A stretch of DNA of 64,000 bases from Magnolia sinica. Its lineage: Eukaryota; Streptophyta; Magnoliopsida; Magnoliales; Magnoliaceae. The notes beneath the pieces are model-generated. The model made no database searches, had not been told where the DNA came from, and saw nothing but the letters and a program-made list of their open reading frames with translations. The stretch covers positions 23,816,032-23,880,031 of the forward strand of contig NC_080582.1 in NCBI RefSeq assembly GCF_029962835.1, written 5' to 3'. The translations under genes were made by a program, and so were the position numbers. This document shows positions 23,042 through 32,797 of this stretch, piece after piece; the stretch's first letter is position 1, and every line of letters begins with the position of its first letter.

Positions 23042-23850
23042 TTATAGTATAGGATAATCAGTTGCCTATTTGAGGATTTCTATGTTGCTAGACATAGATT
23101 GAGTGTGTTCATAGATGCATAGAAATTCTCAAATTGTCCCTTTTTTGACAGTTCAATGTTGGATAGATAGTAATGTTTTCATTTATTCTAATTTAAATGC
23201 ACATGCTTGTTTCGGTTCGTCTCTCCTAATTCTCTCTGGATGTATTTCTTGTATTTATTTCCTCATCAAATATCCACACTTTATGTGGATAGTTGACGTG
23301 TGAATCAAATCCAAGATTAATATATTCTGGAGAGATAAGGGGAGATGCTGCCGAAATTTTGGCGTGGCATTTAAATTGAATAATGAAAGCATTACTATCT
23401 ATTCAACATTGAATGGGTAACTGATTTAATTATTTTTTATATTTTTGTTGTAATATAGGATAATCAGTTACCCATTTGAGGATTTCTATGTTGCCAGACA
23501 TAGATTGAGTGTGTTCATGGATGCATAGAAATTCTTACGTAATTGTCCCTTTTTGGACAGTTCAATATTAGATAGATATTAATATTTTCATTTATTCTAC
23601 TTTAAATGCACATGTTTGTTTCGGTTCGTCTCTCCTAATTTTCTCTGGATATATTTCTTACATTTACTTCCTCATCAAATATCTACACTTTGTGTGGATA
23701 GTTGACGTGTAAATCAAATACAAAATTAATATATTCTGGAGAGATAAGGGGAGATGGTGTCGAAATTTTGGCGTAGCATTTAAATTAAATAATGAAAACA
23801 TTACTATCTATCCAGCATTGAATAGGTAACTGATTTATCAGCTTAGGAAA
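23042..23850. repeat. 406-bp tandem duplication upstream of the hAT transposase
   Basis: Two head-to-tail copies (about 23042-23447 and 23448-23850). Each runs from 'aggataatcagttgccta' through 'gtttcggttcgtctctcctaatt' to 'ggtaactgattta'. It ends 50 bases before the transposase ATG and so duplicates its leader or promoter region. Confidence 0.85.
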
Positions 23851-23899
23851 TTCTTTACTAAGGTATAAGGATAAATGAAATTGTTTCATATCTTTAGAT

Positions 23900-25905
23900 A
23901 TGGCTAGTGAGGATGAAGTCCAACCTAACCCTAGTGCCGGTGCCGGTGCGTCAGCCACTTCACCACTTGTTGTTGAGGGAGAGGGGTCTTCAGTTGCAAA
24001 CAAAGGAAAGAAACGGTCAGCTGTCTGGGATGATTTTGAAGAAGTAGTAGTTAACAATGTCCCTAAGATTAGATGTATGCACTGCAAAAGTCTATATACC
24101 AAAAGTGTCGGGGGGTCGACGTCTCATTTAAACAGACATAGACAAAGCTGTGCAAGGAGACCTAGACTTCCACGTTCAGGCCAACAATTGCTATCATTTA
24201 CAAAGTCCGAAGGATCTGGTTCTGAAGGTACGCTTACCACTCATAAGTTTGAAAAAGAGAAACTAAAGGAGTGGTTTGCAAAGCTTATTATCATTGATGA
24301 GCAGCCATTTAAGATGGTAGAGAGTGAAATATTTATGGGATACAGCAAATACCTTAATCCTCAGTTTGAGAAGGTCTCCCGTGTTACTGTGAAGAGGGAG
24401 TGCATGAAGATGTATGCCAGTGAGAAAATGAAGTTGAAAGCAGTTTTAGATTCGGTTTCAAGGGTAAGCTTGACGTCTGATATGTGGACGGCGCAAAATC
24501 AAAGAAAGGGTTACATTTCATTGACTGCACACTATGTTGATGAAAATTGGAAACTCTGTAAGAGAATATTGAACTTTCGCCACCTTCCACCTCCCCATTC
24601 CAGTCTGGTTATTTCAGATTGCATTTACAACTGTCTATGAGATTGGGGCATTGAAAAAAAAGTCGTTCATTAACTTTAGATAATGCTTCGACAAATGACA
24701 GTGTCATACGATTCTTACGTAACCGGTTCAAGGTAACCGACAGTTTATTTTTTGAGGGAAAAATATTTCATGTTCGGTGTTGTGCACACATTCTCAACTT
24801 AATTGTACAAGAAGGGTTGAGATCAATTGACCAAACTATAGAGAATGTGAGGGAGAGTGTGAAGTACATAAGAGGCTCGCCGTCAAGATTGAGTATATGG
24901 AATGACATCGTCCAACGTTTGAATTTGACGTCTCCAAAAACGTTGAAGCTAGATGTATGCACGCGTTGGAATTCCACTTTTGAGATGTTGGATTCAGCTC
25001 TGGAATTGAAACATGCCTTTCCAGAATATGCAGCGCGTGATAGAACATATGCTTGGTTGCCTACTGATGATGATTGGAGCAAAGCAAAAGAAGTTCACAA
25101 ATTTTTGAAGGTTTTTTATGATTGTACGAAAATATTTTCTGGCAATAAGTTTCCTATAGCAAATATGTTTTTTCCATTTGTGTGGAAGATCAAGAATGCC
25201 CTAAAGAAAGCTGCCGATGACGGTCCATTTTTTCTCCAAATCATGACAAGTGGTATGCAAATGAAGTTCAATAAGTACTGAGATGATTATCATTTAATAA
25301 TGTCCTTAGTTGTTGTTCTTGATCCTCGTCGTAAGATGAGTTATGTTAAGTACATCTTCACAAGGATTTATCCTACTGAAAAGGTAATATCTGAAACTTC
25401 GAAGGTTCGTGACGCAATCGAAGCATTGTACAACGCGTACATAACCACAGTGTCCACACCAAGCGTTTCTGAAGTTAGATCGCAAGTTGCTTCAAGCTTT
25501 GACGATGATGATTTCATGTCTTTCTTAGAAAAAGAAAATACAGATACAAGTACGAAAGAATCAGAGTTAGACATGTATCTCAAAGAGTCGGTCATACTAC
25601 GGCAGGATTCAGAGTTTGATGTTTTGGAATGGTGGAAATTGCGAGTTAGTGAAGGAAAATATCTTACACTATCGACGATGGCACGAGATATTTTATCAAT
25701 TCCTATTTCAACAGTGGCATCGAAATCTGCGTTTAGCACAGGGAGCAGGGTCGTGAGCAAGACTAAAAGTTCCCTTGCACCAGATACAGTAGAAGCATTA
25801 ATTTGTACACAAGATTGGTTGCGTCCGAGTCTAGGAGGTGTTCTTGATGAAGAAGATGAGGAGAATGTGAATGAAGCCGCAACACATGAAACAACAGCAA
25901 TATGA
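23900..25905 (+). pseudogene. hAT transposase, broken by stops and a frameshift
   Basis: The reading starts at ATG 23900. A BED-type zinc finger follows (W43, C59, C62, H76, then H80/C84). Next come the plant hAT core (TSDMWTAQNQRKGYISLTAH, LDNASTND, CCAHILNLIVQEG) and the C-terminal hAT dimerisation segment (SELDMYL, FDVLEWWK, ARDILSIPISTVAS, ALICTQDWL). The family is RICESLEEPER/DAYSLEEPER-like. Damage: TGA at 24638-24640, a frameshift at about 24655-24670, and TGA at 25279-25281 in place of an expected Trp. The codon at 25723-25725 is AAA (Lys) where the conserved (S/A)-E-SAFS Glu is expected. By analogy with Hermes this is a catalytic acid. It is not expected to make active transposase. 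Confidence 0.9.
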
Positions 25906-25978
25906 TGGATGTTTGGGATGGATGTTATGATCTTCTTAGTTTATTTGAATTTGCAAATGTTGTAATGGGTACTCTTTT

Positions 25979-26165
25979 GACTTTTATTTTTATTTATCTG
26001 TTATGTTGAAGGATATTATGCAAGCTGCGCAATGCATTTCTACATCTGTCTGCTGACTTTTATTTTTATTTATTTGTTATGTTGATGGATGTTATACAAG
26101 CTGCGCAATGCATTTTTACATCTGTTTACTGACTTTTATTTTTATTTATCAGTTATGTTGACTTT
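25979..26165. repeat. 76-bp tandem repeats between the two hAT-block ORFs
   Basis: Units start at 25979, 26055 and 26131 (partial). Each begins gacttttatttttatttat and includes 'caagctgcgcaatgcattt'. It lies in the spacer that would hold the transposase 3' end and the promoter of the next ORF. Confidence 0.85.
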
Positions 26166-26259
26166 TATTATTTTTTAATCCATAAATTGCTTTTATCTTA
26201 TGTCGATATTTCATTATTGTTAAAAAGCCTAAAATACTTTTCCAACACAATATATAGAT

Positions 26260-26898
26260 ATGTCTTCAAGCGAACCATCGATTAACGTTTGGGACTATGG
26301 TTCCTTAGTCCATTCTCCAAAGTCTGGAAAGTTCAAGATTTTGTGTAATTTGTGTGGAGCCAAGTTTGTTAATAAAACTAATCGGCTTAGATTACACTTA
26401 TCCTGTCGGGGTGGAGATGCAAGACCATGTCCTAAAGCCTCAAAAGAAATCCAAGTTATTTTCCAAGCAGTTCTTGATTCAAACAAAAAAGCTTCCACTC
26501 CTCAATCCAAACTTTCTGAGGCAGAGAAGGAAGCTAAACTATTAGCATTGGAAGAAGAACAATTTCAACTCGCCTTAAAGCGCAGTATGGAAGAAGCTTC
26601 TACACATCAGCGATGTCCTCCAAGACCACATGATGTCGAAGCAGCTTCAAGCTGCACGGGTAAAGAGAAAAATAATAAGAATTCAGCTAAGTTTCTCTTC
26701 AGTCTGGCTGCATTTTACAGGACGTTGGGAACTACGTATAAATCTTCTCACAAACATAGTTTGAAAAATCTAATTCAAACTATACAAGAGGAGGGCGATA
26801 AAAAGCTATCTCCATCTTCTGAAGAGGGAGAGGTGAATGAGTACGTATACGAAGATTTATGTAGCAGCTCGGGCTCAGATGAATCTCCTCGACAGTAG
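26260..26898 (+). CDS. BED-like zinc finger plus ubiquitin-interacting motif protein (hAT block ORF2)
   Basis: An intact 212-codon frame with ATG at 26260. Residues 24-60 form a BED-like zinc finger: C29, C32, an NRLRLHL helix with H46, and C57 in GGDARPC. Similar fingers begin many plant hAT transposases. Residues 98-112 read EEEQFQLALKRSMEE. This fits the ubiquitin-interacting motif consensus (acidic run, F102, A105, S109, E112). A basic, lysine-rich middle (about 134-180) and an acidic, serine-rich tail (ESPRQ end) follow. It lacks the catalytic and dimerisation parts of a transposase. It lies 355 bases after the transposase remnant on the same strand and may have been the second gene of the element. 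Alternatives are a captured host gene fragment or an unrelated truncated hAT. Its function is unknown. Confidence 0.65.
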   Translation: MSSSEPSINVWDYGSLVHSPKSGKFKILCNLCGAKFVNKTNRLRLHLSCRGGDARPCPKASKEIQVIFQAVLDSNKKASTPQSKLSEAEKEAKLLALEEEQFQLALKRSMEEASTHQRCPPRPHDVEAASSCTGKEKNNKNSAKFLFSLAAFYRTLGTTYKSSHKHSLKNLIQTIQEEGDKKLSPSSEEGEVNEYVYEDLCSSSGSDESPRQ

Positions 26899-26899
26899 T

Positions 26900-27255
26900 T
26901 AGTAGTGTATGACTGTATTCAGTTTATATAAAATATTTTATTCTATGCTTTGTCAAATGTATGTAAATGTAGTAAAATTATAATATATCCTCTCTCTCAT
27001 GAACTTGTAAATTATAATGGGACGCGGATTACCTACCAAAGCCCTTCCCATAAACTTGCCATAAGGTTTGAAATTGGCCCGAACTCGAAAGTTCGAAATT
27101 GGCCCGAACTCAGCCCGAACTCACCGGATTGCTGTTGGGTCGAGTTTGGACTGGAGATGTTGGCTTAGTGACCAGGCCCGGTTAGGTTCAGGCCTGGTGC
27201 GGCTGTTGAACGGGCCTGGACAGGCTGAGGCCAGTTCGACTCGGCCCGACCCGTG
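26900..27255. mobile_element. Right subterminal region of the hAT-like block
   Basis: It begins with AT-rich DNA that may hold polyadenylation signals. A fragment of the GGGACGCGGATT foldback terminus follows (about 27020-27060). Then come GCCCGAACTCGG-type subterminal repeats to the block end. Confidence 0.5.
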
Positions 27256-27330
27256 TTGAAGGCACACTATAGAAAGCAGAGTTTTGTAATAAAGTCATAT
27301 TTAAATATTATAGTGGGGCTTAAGAAGTTT
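27256..27330. repeat. Right 75-bp direct repeat flanking the 12.1-kb block
   Basis: Exact copy of 15086-15160. Copy-2 sequence continues from here (ttaagggtgg..) in the order expected from copy 1 (3795 onwards). Confidence 0.92.
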
Positions 27331-27519
27331 TTAAGGGTGGAATGTTCAAACACCATTGTCTCCTGTAACATGTTCCATACGACATTTGGATCGGCTTCGT
27401 TAATGACCCGAAAAAAAGGGATAAACATCGTAGATATGCGATAGATTTTTCGGTGGGCGGCACCGTAAGCACCGTACCAAAGTCACCCGGCCCTATGCCT
27501 CCGCGATGTACATTCGTAT

Positions 27520-28060
27520 TGGAAACGGATTGGCTACTCCCCCTGATACCAGCCTTGGAGCTGGTGGTCGGTGCTCTGTGGGCTCCACCATGATGTATGT
27601 GTTTCATCCATTCCGTTCATCCATTTTAAAATATCATTTTATGTCTTCATCCCAAAAATGAGAGGGATATAAATCTCAAATGGATCACACCACAGGAAAA
27701 AAAATAGTGATTGGATATCCATCATTTAAATCCTCCTAAGGCCTGATGTACTGTTTATTTGAAATCCAATCCGTTTATTAGGTCATAAAGACCCAGATGA
27801 AGGGATAAAACAAAGATCAACTTGATCCAATACTTTTATGGCCCCCAAAATTTTTTTAACGGTCGAAGTTCATTCAACACTGTTTCCTGTAATGTGGTCC
27901 ACTTGAGATTTGGATATATCTCATTTTTTTTCTCTTAAATAAATTGATCTAGAAAAATAGATAAACGAAATGGATGAAACACATACATCATTATGGGCCC
28001 ACAAAGCACCGACCACTAGCTCCGGGGCTGGTGTCGGGGGAAGTAGCCAATCCGTTCCCG
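27520..28060. mobile_element. Foldback element inserted only in copy 2 (empty site in copy 1)
   Basis: The termini are GGAAACGGATTGGCTACT on the left and the mirrored AGTAGCCAATCCGTTCCC on the right, followed by 'ccagccttggagctggtg' and 'gaccactagctccggggctggtg' blocks. The flanks share TTCGTAT (27513-27519 and 28061-28067), 7 of a likely 9-bp duplication. Copy 1 reads straight through (gtaagctcgtatcacg at about 3965). The interior has the standard arm modules in inverted order. The end GGAA-CGGATTG matches the 9-bp-duplication element at 38292, supporting a Mutator-like origin. Confidence 0.85.
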
Positions 28061-28149
28061 TTCGTATCACGCGATATTGATATTTTCGTCAGATAGAAGA
28101 GCTTTTTTGAAAGCAGACGACCGTGCAGTGCGCTGCTCAGTCACGCAGA

Positions 28150-28300
28150 CGTCCACGTGTAGCGTAGTCAGGCTGCGGTGTACTTAAATCTATTAAGATT
28201 TAACACGTGTCATGCAACGTGGCTATACTCCAAGCATGACGTGACTGCTAGGCTTGGGAGACGATAGGATAGACGATCCTCCCACTGCCATCCACGTGGC
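28150..28300. promoter_or_regulatory. Cluster of ACGT-core motifs, copy 2
   Basis: The copy-2 counterpart of 4061-4210 keeps CCACGTGT (28153), ACACGTGT (28203), ATGACGTGAC and CCACGTGG (28292-28299). As in copy 1, no gene is seen beside it. Confidence 0.35.
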
Positions 28301-28689
28301 CCGATACGTATGGAATTAGGGACGTTCATCCGATGAGAACAACCGTGGATGGTCCATGTTCGGAGATAACAACCGTTGGATATGACCATATGTTACTGGT
28401 TTCTATCCGGTACCTTCAGTTTGAAGGCCACTGATCAAATGGCTAGAATTAGCCGATCGGAGTAATTTCCGAAGATCGGTAACCGATACATTGGTCTCTT
28501 GCGCCCCACCGTCAATGGACCATGCCCCTGGAATCAGATGATCCAACTGAAATATTTGGGTTCTTTTCAGTTTGACGTTGACGGTTGCTGTATCTCTCTT
28601 CCTGACCGTCTATTTGTAGGCCATAAAACGAAAGGTTAGATGGTCTTTTGGACGAGAAATTTCGAAAATGATTCGCCTTCGGTGGTGCA

Positions 28690-29140
28690 GACATGGATTT
28701 GCTGGTGACTCCTGCATCAGCCAACTAGTTGCTGGAAAAGCTCCGTGGCCCCACCATGATGTGTGTTTCATCCAGATCGTTGCGTCCATCCGTTTCACAA
28801 TTTCATTTCGGTGCATGATGTGATAAGTGAGGCAGATCTAGAGACCACACCACCAAACCACAAGAAACAGTGAGAATTGGATGACTACGGTTGAAAACTT
28901 ATCTTGGGGCCACGAAAGATCTGGACAAGCCTATCTTTGGCATAGGGTTAGGTGACTTTATGAACTGATTGCATGGCAAATACACATTAGGTGGGCTCTA
29001 AGAAGTTTCAACGTATAAGCGTTCAATCGTATGGTGTGGCCCACCTAAGCTTTTGATCTGCCTCAATTTTATCCTCGTGTTATAAAATAAGCTGCCAAAA
29101 TAACGGTGAGAGCCCACGTAGCTTTTCCACCAGCCAATCC
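28690..29140. repeat. Foldback element shared by both copies (copy 2)
   Basis: Counterpart of 4610-5060, with the same arms and small differences. Confidence 0.6.
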
Positions 29141-29203
29141 TCGTTCCAGTGGCGTGCAACATACCAATGATATGGAAGCGGACTGGCTGGTGTAACACAC
29201 ACC

Positions 29204-29785
29204 TAGGGCTGTACATGAACCGGGTTAGCTCCGTTAGCTTGCTTGACTCGACCCGGAAAAGCTCAATTCAGCTCGGTTCAAAATTGTGTTCGAGTTGAGT
29301 CAAGCTAATTTTTTTTAGCTTGAAAAAATTTCAAACAGAGTTCGACCTTGCTTAAGCTCAACTCAAACCCCAACTCAGATCGGACTAGTTCGGTGACTTC
29401 AGTTACTTTGATATTGATGTTGCTCACCAAGTGTTGACTCAACGAAGTATTGGCCGATTGCAAGGAAGGTATGTATATGAAACAAATATATATATTTTTT
29501 TATTTTGATGTTGCCTATAAGGCATTTGATGAAAACCTGTAAAACTGTTGTTGTAATTTTACCTGCAATGAGAATTTGAAGGTGCAGCTCATGTGTTTGT
29601 GAAAATGCTACATATGCAAACTCGGCTCGATCTTAACTCGAACTCGACTTGAACTGGCCCGAGCTACTGACCGACTTCAACCGAGCTGGCCAGTCAAGCT
29701 CCAGGACCGAGCCGAGTTCAAGCTGAGGTCAACTAGTGGTCAGGCCGAGTTGAGTTGTGCCAAGCTTGACTCGTGTACACCTCTA
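29204..29785. mobile_element. Non-autonomous hAT element with perfect 8-bp target duplication (copy 2)
   Basis: The ends are TAGGGCTGTACATGAACC and TCGTGTACACCTCTA. Both sides are flanked by CACACACC (29196-29203 and 29786-29793), which fixes the superfamily as hAT. It is 582 bp long and lacks the internal 72-base duplication of copy 1. It was present before the tandem duplication. Confidence 0.88.
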
Positions 29786-29809
29786 CACACACCAACAAAC
29801 TAGCCAGTG

Positions 29810-30336
29810 TGAGTACATGTTGTGTGAAGAGGAGCGATGACGGTCCTCGAGATCTGAGTTGTACAAACGACGACTCAAAGGACATCAAAGTTACATCGAC
29901 CCATAATGATATATTTATCATATCTACACCATTCTTCCATTTGGTGAGATTATTTTAGATCTTTATCTAAAAAAGGAGTATTTTCCAAGGTTCAATTGGA
30001 TCACACTACAAATAGCAATAGGACAATTATTCTCATCGGTAAAACAATCGTAGGACCACCGTAACTCGTATTTTCCATCCATTCTGTTCATAAGGTCACA
30101 CGAACCTAGATGAAGAGAAAAAACAAATATCATATTGATTTAAAATTTCCATGACCCCTAAAAGGGTTTAAATGACAAGCGTTCAATCCTCCCCTGTAAA
30201 ATACAGTGTGGTCCACTTGATTTTTGGATCATTCTTACTTTTTGACTCAAGCCTTACTACAAGCTCACCAAGTAGACAGACCATTTAGATATAACTCACA
30301 CCTCATGATGGGACCCACGGAACTTGGTGATATCAA
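29810..30336. repeat. Foldback repeat (copy 2)
   Basis: Counterpart of 5800-6330, inherited through the tandem duplication. Confidence 0.6.
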
Positions 30337-30347
30337 TGAAAACTTGA

Positions 30348-30617
30348 TCATCCTCTTCCTGTCACTTGGAGACAAATATTTTCCAATGCGTACTTCCAAA
30401 GGATTCTTGGGGGTTCCAAGGTTGCCCACCTCAAAATATCAGGTACAACATTGACTTTTGAATCGAACTTATTAAGTAGATCCTCAAGTTCAGGAGTCGG
30501 GTCATCATTTCCCTCATCCTGGACTTCTTCCAAATGCATAAGTTTGAAGTCTAGTTCTATATCAAAGTCATAAATGTCAATTTCGGCTTCATGTAATTCT
30601 TTATATGAGTCTGGCAC
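30348..30617 (-). pseudogene. Fragment of a Ty3/gypsy-like polyprotein (copy 2)
   Basis: Counterpart of 6342-6611 with a frame of similar length. It carries a different reading after PDI/PDD, where a one-base indel near 30437 shifts the last third. This shows decay rather than selection. Confidence 0.4.
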
Positions 30618-31664
30618 TTTATTGCATATAGTTTTTGGAAAGTTTTCTGATTTTTGAGTATTTTGAATTTTTATTTTTTTATTTTTATTTTTTTATTATT
30701 TTTATTATTTTTAATGTTGTTGGTTTTTGTAAGTTTTATTCTATTTTGGGTTCTGTGGATTTTCTATTATTTTTTAGTTTTGAGGATTTTTTATTGTTTT
30801 TAAGTTTTGATAATTTTCTATTTTTTGGGGGTTTTGATAGTTTTCAATTATTTTTGGTTTTTGAGGATTTTTCAGATTTTTTGTAATAACCCGAATTAAT
30901 CTTGACCATCCAATTTCAACCATTGATCGACATACCAAACTAATCCAATATGACCATTGATTTACATGATCAACCTATTCAATCTTAACCATTGACTTGA
31001 ACAAATCCAAATCCAACCTTCCATTAATTAATAAATCCAACCATGCATTTGACCATCCATCCAATGATACACCCATCTAACCATCAACATGCTTAGAATA
31101 TTCACCCATCTATATCCCACCACCAAATTGACCATCCATCTTCCTAAGTTGTATGGCCACCTATAATCCTGCCCCTTTATTTGACCACATACCTAACGTG
31201 GGGTCCATACTAAAGATGTGCACACCACTTCTTTTAAAAATGACCATTCATCACCATTTTTGTTTAACCCAACCTCATACTACTCGTCCATCTCACCACC
31301 AATCAACATGTATATCATAAAATCTAGCCCTTGATCACACACGAGCCCATTTTACCGTATATCTATCCATCCATCTATTTGTACATCCATCCATCCATCC
31401 ATGCATCATAGCTAACACACCATGTATAACCATCACATGCACACACCTTTCACACATGTGGCATGCATGCACCATATGCATACACCTCATGTCCACACAC
31501 GTGGCACACATATGGCACAAGTGTAGTGCACAACATGTTCATGAAAAACAAAGCCATGTGGAGCATGTGATCTAAATGGAATGAAAAATGCAACATATGA
31601 AAAAGGAAACATAAGAGGTGCCCATTTCACATGTGCTACATATGAAAGTAACTTATAAAAGAGA

Positions 31665-31732
31665 GAAGAAAGAGAGAGAAATAAAAAAAGAAAAATTCTG
31701 GTTACTTACATGAGAAAGAGAGGAAGAGAGAG

Positions 31733-31781
<49 letters not shown>

Positions 31782-31895
31782 GTGGAGACAAAAAGGAAGA
31801 ATGAAAAGGAGGAGAGAGAAAAAGAAAGAGAGAAGAAGAAAAGAAAAGAAAAATAAAAGGAAAGTGAAAAAGGAAAAGAGAGGAAAAAAAAAAGA
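31665..31895. repeat. Purine-rich GA tract with (GA)n microsatellite (copy 2)
   Basis: Counterpart of 7615-7832. An uninterrupted GA run of about 40 bases lies near 31735-31778 and is absent from copy 1. Confidence 0.75.
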
Positions 31896-31933
31896 GTTTG
31901 TCTTTTATAAAGTGAGTTTTCTCTCAATTAAAT

Positions 31934-32797
31934 TTTATTTATTTATTTAAATTATTTATTTGTTTTTTTTATTTATTTCTTAGAATTAAATTCATTTGAT
32001 TGCCTTTAAATTTTCTTTTATTTTTATTTGAATGATTCAATATCTTATTTATTTATTTACTCATCTTACTTATAATTCTTTATCTGTTTGATTTTTTTAT
32101 TTATGTTTATATACTAAATTTTAAATTATGTTATTTGGATTTTATTATTTATTTAGTTGTCTTTATTTTAAGTAGCATGCTTTAATTCAACATTAAATTT
32201 AGATTATTCTTAATCATGCATTGATAAAAAAAATTATTTTTTATATGATAAAATAAGAAAATAGTATTTAGTTTTTTTCTATTGCAAAAAATTTGAATTA
32301 ATATAGAATTGTTTTTAGACTCTTCAATCTAATGGATTATGTTGCATTTTATTTTTCTTTATGGGATTTTGATTATGTATGAACAGTTTACATTGATTAG
32401 AAATCTTGTTTTATAAATAATGTACACCATGTATCATAGATTCGATCGAGGAATAACAATCATGAAAGGTTTTTTTTTTTTTTTTTGAAATATTTAGTCC
32501 ATGAAATTATTAAAATTATACATCATCAAAATAGTTTTTGGAACACAAGAAAATAAGTGGGGCGATCAAGTCCTTTGGGTTGAAAATTCCTAAAGCATAA
32601 ATAGGTAGAGAAATCAAGACCCTTGAGTTGAAAGTCCCAAAAATATAACCGGTATCTCTTGGAACCTCTATTGTACCCTTTGGGTAGGAAAGCATGTTAA
32701 GATTACAAAAGGTTCATGCTGTGATGTTCGATAAAGTATTAGCCTAACCAGTTAATATACAAAAGGATCATCACCAAGTGCCCTTTAGATGGTGAGC
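31934..32797. other. AT-rich segment present only in copy 2
   Basis: Copy 1 reads ctctcaattaaa|tgtcatataagagg across this point. Copy 2 has about 865 extra bases, mostly AT-rich, with a T-run near 32470. No target duplication or inverted ends are visible. A deletion in copy 1 is therefore at least as likely as an insertion in copy 2. No gene is seen. Confidence 0.55.

Larger units (their letters stand above)
15161..27255. mobile_element. 12.1-kb inserted block: hAT-like element with nested retroelement DNA
   Basis: The block starts CAGGACGGGCTAG and ends GGCCCGACCCGTG. Both ends are rich in GCCCGACTCGGCCCGA-type subterminal repeats (about 15180-15290 and 27090-27250), as in plant hAT elements. 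It contains a decayed hAT transposase and a second zinc-finger ORF near the right end. Left and right ends are only roughly inverted (CAGGACGGGCTAG against CACGGGTCGGGCCGAG). The flanks are a 75-bp perfect repeat, not the 8-bp duplication expected of hAT. Simple hAT transposition is therefore not proved, and another break-repair event may be involved. A gypsy LTR of about 5.6 kb lies inside. Confidence 0.65.
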
